Shown piece after piece: positions 16,356 through 22,987 of a DNA stretch of 35,116 nt (its first letter is position 1; each line of letters starts with the position of its first letter). Made by a program: the position numbers and the translations under genes. The stretch is from Brevinematales bacterium. GTDB taxonomy: Bacteria; Spirochaetota; Brevinematia; Brevinematales; JAOACQ01. Below the pieces are notes generated by a model. That model saw only the letters and a list, made by a program, of their open reading frames with translations, ran no database searches and was not told the origin of the DNA. The DNA is taken from the NCBI GenBank assembly GCA_026417755.1, contig JAOACQ010000086.1, positions 1-35,116 on the forward strand, given 5' to 3'.

Positions 16356-16960
16356 TTATTCTCCGAAAATAGAAGTTCCTTGGTTTTTTGTTTTAAATAA
16401 GACGCAAAAAATTGATTCATATCTTCATCAGTAAAAGAAAGAACAAAATTACCATCCTTGGGTTGAATCTTAAAACCACCTTGCATCCTTCCTTCAAAAG
16501 TTAAAACAACATTTTTACCTAAAGTTTCTTTTACCTTTTTAACAAATATATTTTCAAAATCTTTTTTCTTTGTTTCCGGTAAAATCACCTCTATATCAGA
16601 ACTTACATCCCACTTTTTTACAATTTCGGTTAAAAGATTTTTCACAAATTCCACATCATTAAGTGTTTCAGAAACATCAGATTTCAAAGCATTCTTTGAA
16701 ATAAAATCAATCAATTCCTGTTTGAGAGAAAGTTTAACCTGTTCGGCTGCAGATCTAAGTTCAACAATAGTCTTCCTGTATAAATCTTCCATTTCTTGAT
16801 TCGCTTTCTTCAAGATATGCTCTTTTTCTTTTTCGGCCTCCTTAAGAATTTTAGAGGCCTTTTCTTCTGCTTCTTGTATTATCCTCTCAGCTTCACTCTT
16901 TGCTTTCTCAACTCCTTCAGAATAAATCTTTTCCGCTAACTTCTGGAGCTTTTCATCCAT
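16352..16960 (-). CDS. atpE: V-type ATPase subunit E (peripheral stalk)
   Basis: Subunit E forms the peripheral stalk that keeps the catalytic head from turning. The 202-residue protein has a long charged N-terminal helix (about 1-110, rich in Glu, Lys and Ala) and a small globular C-terminal domain with GRMQGGFKIQPKDGNF. It is the first gene of the operon. The ATG follows a G-rich ribosome site, and a promoter lies 36 bases upstream. No subunit G, the normal coiled-coil partner of E, is found. Confidence 0.88.
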   Translation of the reverse strand: MDEKLQKLAEKIYSEGVEKAKSEAERIIQEAEEKASKILKEAEKEKEHILKKANQEMEDLYRKTIVELRSAAEQVKLSLKQELIDFISKNALKSDVSETLNDVEFVKNLLTEIVKKWDVSSDIEVILPETKKKDFENIFVKKVKETLGKNVVLTFEGRMQGGFKIQPKDGNFVLSFTDEDMNQFFASYLKQKTKELLFSENK

Positions 16961-16995
16961 TGGGAGCCCCCTGTCTTAAAATTTTATTTTGTTTT

Positions 16996-17024
16996 ATTGT
17001 AATTTATTTTAAAAAAAAATACAA
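16996..17024 (-). promoter_or_regulatory. Putative V-ATPase operon promoter
   Basis: Minus-strand TTGTAT (17019-17024), a 17-base spacer and TACAAT (16996-17001), giving a leader of about 30 bases before atpE. The same -35 variant, TTGTAT, is used before ctpA. Confidence 0.6.
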
Positions 17025-17026
17025 CT

Positions 17027-17461
17027 TTATTTTATTAATATCCCCAATACTATGTATAAACCATACAAATAATAAAAAAAAGTAAAAAAATTTTTTTGAC
17101 CATTTATTCCAAAAAATAAAAAAATAATCAAGATTCCCCCACTTATAACAAAAAAATGAGCAAGAATCCTTATAATCTTGTTTTTTGAGATATAATAAAT
17201 CTTTATAATTGAAAATACATAAAAAACAAATATAAAAAAGTAATACAACTGGAACCAGTTCAAAAATCCAGAAAAAATAGAAAATAACAAAGAAACTATT
17301 ATCAAAGAATCAAGTCTATCGAGATTTTTTTTATAATAAAATGAAAGCAAAATAAGGCCAAAACCAAGTAGACTGTAGTGAAAAATAAAATTTCCAAGAT
17401 TAAAATAAAGAGGAGAAAAAGCCAATACTATGCCTGATATAAATATCTTCTCCCATTTCAC
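17027..17461 (-). CDS. Small hypothetical integral membrane protein
   Basis: A 144-residue, very hydrophobic protein with about five membrane segments, rich in Phe, Ile, Leu and Tyr, with short charged loops (YYKKNLDRLD, SKNKIIR). No family recognised. It starts with GTG at 17461, which overlaps the pyrK stop as GTGA, and GAGG precedes it; coupling to pyrK is therefore likely. The stop lies just upstream of the V-ATPase promoter. The absence of acidic residues within the membrane segments gives no support for an ion channel or a V-ATPase subunit. Confidence 0.7.
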   Translation of the reverse strand: MKWEKIFISGIVLAFSPLYFNLGNFIFHYSLLGFGLILLSFYYKKNLDRLDSLIIVSLLFSIFSGFLNWFQLYYFFIFVFYVFSIIKIYYISKNKIIRILAHFFVISGGILIIFLFFGINGQKNFFTFFYYLYGLYIVLGILIK

Positions 17462-18195
17462 AATAAAACCTCATTCCATTTAAAGATTGGCCCATCTTTA
17501 CAAACCAGTTTATTCCCATTTATAGTTTCTATAGCACACCCCTTACATGCACCAAATCCACATGCCATATAATTCTCAAGAGAATAATATGCCTCAACAT
17601 TTTTACATCGTAAAAAAATCTTATTCAACGCCCTGAAAAGTGGATTAGGCCCACAAGCATAGATAACCTTTCTTGTAAAATCTTCTTTCACAAGTAAGTC
17701 AAGAACTGTTCCCTTTTCTCCAATACTTCCATCATCAGAAGAAAGAATTACTTTAAAATCACTAAACATCTTTATATCGGGTAAAAAACTTTTATCTCTA
17801 ATACCAAAAAGTAAAGTTATACTTTTAACATATCTTGCAAGAAACAAAAAAGGAGCAACTCCTATTCCACCCGCTACAAATATTGATTCTTTTTCAAAAA
17901 TTGGAAATGAGTTACCAAGAGGGCCTATAATATTAACAATATCACCTTCTCTTTTCTCTGCAAGTAGATTTGTACCTCTACCTTTAATCAAAACAAATAG
18001 TTTAATAATATCTCCCTCTACATCTGATATAGAGAAAGGTCTTCTCAAAAAAGGATCAAAACCACTGTTAACCCTAAGATTAACAAACTGCCCAGGTAAA
18101 GCATTATTTGCTATATTTTTTGTTTCAATTGAAAGATATAAATAGTTATTAAAAATTCTTTTCTCTACAATCTTTGCGTCTTCTTGAAACTTCAA
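17458..18195 (-). CDS. pyrK: Dihydroorotate dehydrogenase electron-transfer subunit PyrK-like
   Basis: PyrK passes electrons from dihydroorotate dehydrogenase (PyrD) to NAD+ through FAD and a [2Fe-2S] cluster. The 245-residue protein has the FAD motif RRPFSI (about 52-57), a ferredoxin-reductase NAD site with AGGIGVAPF, and the C-terminal cluster ligands in MACGFGACKGCAI followed by LVC. pyrD is not in the window, so a related role, such as an NADH:ferredoxin-type reductase subunit, cannot be excluded. The start is TTG at 18195, preceded by CGGAG; a TATAAT (minus, 18212-18217) lies just upstream with a poor -35. It is coupled to the small membrane protein downstream. Confidence 0.82.
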   Translation of the reverse strand: MKFQEDAKIVEKRIFNNYLYLSIETKNIANNALPGQFVNLRVNSGFDPFLRRPFSISDVEGDIIKLFVLIKGRGTNLLAEKREGDIVNIIGPLGNSFPIFEKESIFVAGGIGVAPFLFLARYVKSITLLFGIRDKSFLPDIKMFSDFKVILSSDDGSIGEKGTVLDLLVKEDFTRKVIYACGPNPLFRALNKIFLRCKNVEAYYSLENYMACGFGACKGCAIETINGNKLVCKDGPIFKWNEVLL

Positions 18196-18237
18196 ATCAA
18201 ACTCCGTATTTATTATAAAGCAAAAAAAGCAAAATTT

Positions 18238-18915
18238 CTATTTTGGGTAAAATTTCCCTTTTTCTTTATCCCAATAGAGGATTATTTTTTCAAGGGCATT
18301 TTCCCTTATTTTGGCATAAAAAGACGCTTCTTCTTCTGATAAATAATATCTTAATGTTTGATTTAACTCAACAATTAAATCTGTTCCAACTCTTGGAATT
18401 TCATAAATAAAAGTATGCAAATTTTTACTAAAAAATTTATCCATTTTTGTCTTGTTTTTTTTATAAAAATCTTCTTTAAAAAATAATTTCCAGAAGTTTT
18501 CTGGGAAAATTTCGTTTTTTACATTTCGCCAATTACCATTTTCTACTTCATAACAATATAACAAAGAATTATCAATACCCACTCCATCTGTTGTTCTGTT
18601 ATAGATAAGAATATATACTTTCTCTGTTACCGATTTAAACATAGCCATATAAATCTCATAATTTCCCCCTCCAGTCCCCTCATCAATGATAGAAAGATAA
18701 CCATTTTTAAAATCGACAGTTACATCCATTTCCTCACTAGTTACTGAAATAGTTTTGTAACTTTTTCCTCGCTTGTAAATCTTATAATACTCAATATTGT
18801 TCTTAATACTTCCTGATTTAACAAGCCTGAAATACTCATTATAAAACTCAAGAATATCTTTTGAAAAACCTAAAGAACTGATAAATAAATTAAAAGCTAA
18901 CAAAAACCTCCACAT
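18238..18915 (-). CDS. Exported hypothetical protein
   Basis: A 225-residue protein with an N-terminal signal peptide (about 1-18, MWRFLLAFNLFISSLGFS) and no lipobox, so probably periplasmic. The mature part mixes beta-rich segments (VTVDFKNGYLSIIDEG, KVYILIYNRT) with a charged helical C-terminus, and ends YWDKEKGKFYPK. I do not recognise the family. The ATG is preceded by AGGGGGG. The upstream region holds the palindromic element, so the gene appears to be monocistronic or the first gene of a unit with pyrK, 42 bases downstream. Confidence 0.7.
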   Translation of the reverse strand: MWRFLLAFNLFISSLGFSKDILEFYNEYFRLVKSGSIKNNIEYYKIYKRGKSYKTISVTSEEMDVTVDFKNGYLSIIDEGTGGGNYEIYMAMFKSVTEKVYILIYNRTTDGVGIDNSLLYCYEVENGNWRNVKNEIFPENFWKLFFKEDFYKKNKTKMDKFFSKNLHTFIYEIPRVGTDLIVELNQTLRYYLSEEEASFYAKIRENALEKIILYWDKEKGKFYPK

Positions 18916-19041
18916 AATCCCCCCTATATCTTAGAATTTATCTTTTTTAAATATTATAAAAATAAACTAATGATAAATCAAAATATTTAAATAAATTTAA
19001 CCAAACTTTTTTCACGTTTTGGTGTAATAGCTAATAAGAAA

Positions 19042-19187
19042 CCGGAGCTGCCCAAAAAGTAATTCTTCAACTCTTTGAGATTGCTTCGCCTTTTACGAAA
19101 GCTCGCAATAACGATCTTTTCTGTCATCACAAGAATCGTAAGCGACAAAGCCACCCCTTTAAAAGTAATCTTTTTGGGCAGCCCCGG
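19042..19187. repeat. Palindromic repeat element with terminal inverted repeats
   Basis: A non-coding element of 146 bases bounded by 18-bp inverted repeats with one mismatch: CCGGAGCTGCCCAAAAAG (19042-19059) and CTTTTTGGGCAGCCCCGG (19170-19187). Inside are two degenerate copies, in opposite orientation, of a motif of the type seen in dispersed bacterial palindromes (ATTGCTTCGCC...GCTCGCAATAA at 19080-19113; GTCATCACAAGAATCG...AAGCCACC at 19123-19155). The whole can fold as one long hairpin. No target-site duplication is evident. It starts 13 bases past the acyl-CoA dehydrogenase stop and may end or stabilise that transcript. The 67-codon ORF across it is not a gene. Confidence 0.75.
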
Positions 19188-19200
19188 CAATATTCTAAGA

Positions 19201-20922
19201 TTAGTTTTTGCCGTTTATGATTTCCTCTTTTCTTTCGAGAAGAGTGCTTGTGTTATTCATAACCACATCATGTCTTGCTTTAACTTCCGGAAGATAAAGT
19301 TCCATAAAATACTTTGCTACATCCTTTTTTCTTTCAGAATAACAGGCATCTCTAAGCATTAGATAAGCTATTGTAGTATATGTTACCATCTCGACAAGCC
19401 TTCTTGCGTGATATTCCTGATACTCTGCATCATCTTTGTCTCTTACATAAGCTATTGCCTTTTCTGTTAAATCTTTCATTTCTTTAGCAATTTTATGTAA
19501 AGATGAATCGCTTATGCAAGAAAATTCTTTATCATACTCATTGAGTTTTTCAATTGCAACACCTTTGACTATTCCACCAATAGCTGCAACAACCTGAAGC
19601 TGGGTAGTTCCTTCATAAATATTAGTAATTCTCACATCTCTATAATGTCTTTCAACATTAAATTCCTTCATAAATCCAGTCCCACCATGAATCTGAATAG
19701 CATCATAACAAACCTGATTACCCATTTCAGTATTGTAAGCCTTAACCATTGGAGTAAAAAGTGCGGCAAGCGCAGTATATTTCTTGAGTTCTTCTTTTAA
19801 ATCCTTTTCTTTCTCTGGATATTTCTCAACAATATGTTCAAGCCCATTCTTTATATCAACTATAATTGCTGTCTCATAAAGAAGAGTTCTACCAGCCTCT
19901 ATTTTAACCTTCATATTAGCAAGCATTTCAGTAACTGGTATCATTTCTTTAATAGCCTTTTTAAACTGAACTCTTTCTTTTGAATACTTTTCAGCTTCTC
20001 TATAAGCAGCCTCTGCTATACCAAGAGCCTGAGCTGCAATTGCAAGTCGGGCTCCATTCATAAGAGACATAACATATTTAATAAGTCCAAACTTCCTCTT
20101 TCCACAAAGCTCTGCTGGGGCATCATTAAACTGAAGTTCACAGGTTGGAGAACCATGAATACCAAGTTTATTCTCTATTCTTCTGATTCTCATATGCTTA
20201 TCTCTTTCATAGATAAACATTGAAAGTCCTCTACCATCTGTTGTCCCCTCTTCACTTCTTGCAAGAACTAAAGAAATATGCCCACACCCATTGGTAATAA
20301 ATCTTTTTACTCCTCTTAGTCTCCACTGCCCTTTCTCATCCTGATAAGCCTTTGTCATAACAGCCTGAAGATCACTACCAGCATCAGGTTCTGTCAAAGC
20401 CATAGAACCTGTTACTTCTCCACTTGCAAATCTAGGAAGATACCTCATTTTTTGATCTTCATCTCCAAATTTATTAATAGTATCTGCTATATCCTGTAAT
20501 CCAAACAAGTTCATCAAGGCTGCATCGGCTCTCGAAACTATCTCAATTGCAATTGAGTAAATAGTGACAGGACAGTTCAACCCACCATACTTTCTTGGTA
20601 GAGTAAATCCCATTAAATCAGCTTTTGTTAAGGCATCTAAGGCTTCCTGTGTACCTTTTGCATATCTCACTTCACCATTTTCATAATGGGCACCTTCCTC
20701 ATCCACTTCACTTGCCTTTGGAGCAATAATATTAGCTGCAATATCGCCCACAACCTCAAGTATCTTATCATATCCATCAATAGCATCAACTTTGCTTACA
20801 GGAGCATAAGGATATTTACCTCTATCAGCAAAATTGTCTTCAACAAGTTCTATCACTCTATCAAGTTTCATATGTTTCATATGAAACTGAATATCATCAT
20901 TGTCTCTATAAAAATTTTCCAT
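19201..20922 (-). CDS. Acyl-CoA dehydrogenase, extended type
   Basis: A flavoprotein that oxidises acyl-CoA to enoyl-CoA (or the reverse) with electrons passing through ETF. The 573-residue protein has the helical N-domain (about 50-170), the beta middle domain (TGSMALTEPDAGSDL, 171-185) and the C-terminal helical domain with GGTGFMKEFNVERHYRD and the likely catalytic base E437 in NIYEGTTQ. It is about 190 residues longer than short-chain dehydrogenases, with an insertion (about 355-385) and a C-terminal helical extension. Substrate length is not readable. It follows etfA by 14 bases, so the two ETF subunits and the enzyme form one operon. Confidence 0.92.
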   Translation of the reverse strand: MENFYRDNDDIQFHMKHMKLDRVIELVEDNFADRGKYPYAPVSKVDAIDGYDKILEVVGDIAANIIAPKASEVDEEGAHYENGEVRYAKGTQEALDALTKADLMGFTLPRKYGGLNCPVTIYSIAIEIVSRADAALMNLFGLQDIADTINKFGDEDQKMRYLPRFASGEVTGSMALTEPDAGSDLQAVMTKAYQDEKGQWRLRGVKRFITNGCGHISLVLARSEEGTTDGRGLSMFIYERDKHMRIRRIENKLGIHGSPTCELQFNDAPAELCGKRKFGLIKYVMSLMNGARLAIAAQALGIAEAAYREAEKYSKERVQFKKAIKEMIPVTEMLANMKVKIEAGRTLLYETAIIVDIKNGLEHIVEKYPEKEKDLKEELKKYTALAALFTPMVKAYNTEMGNQVCYDAIQIHGGTGFMKEFNVERHYRDVRITNIYEGTTQLQVVAAIGGIVKGVAIEKLNEYDKEFSCISDSSLHKIAKEMKDLTEKAIAYVRDKDDAEYQEYHARRLVEMVTYTTIAYLMLRDACYSERKKDVAKYFMELYLPEVKARHDVVMNNTSTLLERKEEIINGKN

Positions 20923-20936
20923 AAAAATCTCCTCTC

Positions 20937-21965
20937 TTATTTCTTGATTGATTTAAATGCTTCTATCATTTTTGGAACAACATCATTCAAATCACCAACA
21001 ATACCATAGTGAGCAATATTAAAAATAGGTGCATTTGGATCACTATTTATTGCAATAATTCTGCTTGACTCACTCATTCCAGCCATATGCTGAATTTGCC
21101 CTGAAATACCAACTGCTATATAAAGTTTAGGTCTTACCGTTGTTCCAGTCTGTCCCACCTGATGATCTTTTGAAATAAATCCAGCATCAACTGCCGCTCT
21201 CGAAGCACCCACCTGTCCACCAAGTACGTGTGCAAGTTCATGAATAAGTTTGAAATTCTCCTTAGATCCCACACCCATACCACCTGACACAATTATAGAT
21301 GCGGATTTTAAATCAACAGATTTCTCCTGTTGAACCTTTTTAATAACCTCAGAAACAAAGAGAATTTTTGGAAGTTCATCTTTAAACTCAATAATTTCTC
21401 CCTTTCTTTTTGGATCTGGATCTTTCATTTTCATAACACCTTCTCTCACAGTTGCCATCTGGGGTCTGTGATCAGGTGAAACGATGGTAGCAATAATATT
21501 TCCTCCAAAAGCAGGTCTGATCTGATATAAAATATCTTTATACAATTTATCCCCTTCTTTAGTAGAAGGTTTAACATAGTCTCCTATCTGAAGATCAGTA
21601 CAATCAGCTGTAAGTCCTGTCTTAAGCTCACTTGCAACTCTTGGAGCAAGATCTCTACCAGTAGTTGTTGCACCATATAAAACTATCTGAGGTTCATATT
21701 GTTTTACCAGATTCACAACTACATAAGAATAGGGCAATGTAGTATAATTCTCAAACAAAGGATTTTCTGCAAGATAAACCTTATCAGCTCCATAAGAATA
21801 TATCTTATCAACAAGAGAACGAACATTGTTACCTATTAAAATAGCTCCAACTTTCACTTTTAATTTTTCAGCAAGATCTGTTGCCTTTCCAAGTAATTCA
21901 AGACTTACATCATTAATTTTACTTTTATTTTGTTCTATATATACCCATACTTCATTGGTTTTCAT
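20937..21965 (-). CDS. etfA: Electron transfer flavoprotein subunit alpha
   Basis: The alpha subunit carries the FAD that exchanges electrons with acyl-CoA dehydrogenase. The 342-residue protein has the N-terminal alpha/beta domain and the conserved C-terminal FAD domain: VSGGMGVGSKENFKL, VGASRAAVDAGF, HQVGQTGTTVRPKLYIAVGISG and QHMAGM. AAGGAG precedes the ATG. No ferredoxin insert is seen. It lies between etfB and the dehydrogenase gene with short gaps, the arrangement of a dedicated ETF. Confidence 0.95.
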   Translation of the reverse strand: MKTNEVWVYIEQNKSKINDVSLELLGKATDLAEKLKVKVGAILIGNNVRSLVDKIYSYGADKVYLAENPLFENYTTLPYSYVVVNLVKQYEPQIVLYGATTTGRDLAPRVASELKTGLTADCTDLQIGDYVKPSTKEGDKLYKDILYQIRPAFGGNIIATIVSPDHRPQMATVREGVMKMKDPDPKRKGEIIEFKDELPKILFVSEVIKKVQQEKSVDLKSASIIVSGGMGVGSKENFKLIHELAHVLGGQVGASRAAVDAGFISKDHQVGQTGTTVRPKLYIAVGISGQIQHMAGMSESSRIIAINSDPNAPIFNIAHYGIVGDLNDVVPKMIEAFKSIKK

Positions 21966-21974
21966 AAAAACTCC

Positions 21975-22847
21975 TTATCCAATAATATGTTCAGCCATCA
22001 ACTCTTTCATAAGAGAAACTATGGCCTCTTTAGTATTTTCAACCTTTTTAAGTTCTTTAGCAGTTAAAACAACACTTTCTATTTGCTTAACTTTTGTTGG
22101 AGAACCAGCAAATCCACAATTTTCAGGAGAACAATCAATATCCTCATGTCCCCATGTTTTTATAACTGGGTTCTCTTTTGAAACCTCAAAGTTATTGAAA
22201 TAGTCTTCATTAAGATTTGAAAGTTCTATAGCTGTCATAGCTTTTCTATAGGCAAGAAGTTTTTTCACAGAAGGTGGTCTTGGAGTATTTGCCTCTCCTG
22301 TTATTGTAAGAAGAACTGGAAGTTTAGTCTTGATATGTTCATATCCACCTTCAATAGATCTCTCAACTACAATATGATCCTTATGAATCTCAATGATCTT
22401 ATCCACAAAAGTAACCTGATTAATCCCTAGTTTCTCCGCTGTCTGTGGACCAACCTGTGCAGTATCCCCATCTATAGCCTGTCTTCCACAGAAAACAATA
22501 TCAACTCTACCAAGTTTTTTTATGGCCTGTGAAAGAACATATGAAGTAGCAAGGGTGTCAGCACCTGCAAAAACCCTATCAGTAATAAGTATAACATCAT
22601 CTGCACCCCTATAAAGAGATTCTCTCAAAACCTGAGCTGCATTAGGTGGACCCATAGTAATAACTGTAACCTTTCCTCCATGCTTATCTTTAATCTTCAG
22701 TGCCTCTTCTAAAGCATTAAGATCTTCCGGATTAAAAATAGCTGGCAAAGCCTGTCTGTTAACAGTTCCATCCTCTTTCATCGCTTTTCCTGAAATATTA
22801 TGAGTGTCTGGAACCTGTTTTACCAAAACAACCATTTGAAAACTCAC
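21975..22847 (-). CDS. etfB: Electron transfer flavoprotein subunit beta
   Basis: Subunit beta binds AMP in ordinary ETFs and a second FAD in electron-bifurcating ones. The 290-residue protein has GRQAIDGDTAQVGP at 121-134. That form is, from memory, typical of bifurcating ETFs, where ordinary ETFs have an AIDDDCNQTGQ-like sequence. FAGADTLATSYVLSQAI (about 93-109) and the C-terminal CGFAGSPTKVKQ also resemble anaerobe EtfB. The start is GTG at 22847, chosen because GGAGG lies five bases upstream; an internal ATG at 22835 is too far from it. First gene of the operon, with its own promoter. Confidence 0.94.
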   Translation of the reverse strand: MSFQMVVLVKQVPDTHNISGKAMKEDGTVNRQALPAIFNPEDLNALEEALKIKDKHGGKVTVITMGPPNAAQVLRESLYRGADDVILITDRVFAGADTLATSYVLSQAIKKLGRVDIVFCGRQAIDGDTAQVGPQTAEKLGINQVTFVDKIIEIHKDHIVVERSIEGGYEHIKTKLPVLLTITGEANTPRPPSVKKLLAYRKAMTAIELSNLNEDYFNNFEVSKENPVIKTWGHEDIDCSPENCGFAGSPTKVKQIESVVLTAKELKKVENTKEAIVSLMKELMAEHIIG

Positions 22848-22900
22848 AAACTCCTCCTCTATTTTTTATAACTATAAACAAAACAAAATTTTAACTATAG

Positions 22901-22928
22901 ATTATAAAATGTTTTCAATAAAAGTCAA
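22901..22928 (-). promoter_or_regulatory. Putative promoter of etfB-etfA-acyl-CoA dehydrogenase
   Basis: Minus-strand TTGACT (22923-22928), a 16-base spacer and a perfect TATAAT (22901-22906). The leader would be about 47 bases. Confidence 0.6.
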
Positions 22929-22949
22929 TATTTAATTTTTTTGGATTTA

Positions 22950-22983
22950 ATAAATAAAAAACCGTGCGGATAACCGCACGGTT
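22950..22983 (-). terminator. Rho-independent terminator after the PEGA protein gene
   Basis: A perfect 10-bp stem, AACCGTGCGG with CCGCACGGTT (22960-22969 and 22974-22983), around a 4-base loop. On the minus strand a T-rich tail follows. The stem begins five bases past the stop codon at 22988. Confidence 0.92.
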
Positions 22984-22987
22984 CTTT

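Noticed and set aside
18987-19190. A 67-codon minus-strand ORF across the palindromic element.
   Set aside because: The frame is set by the inverted repeats themselves and has no ribosome site; nothing suggests a real protein.
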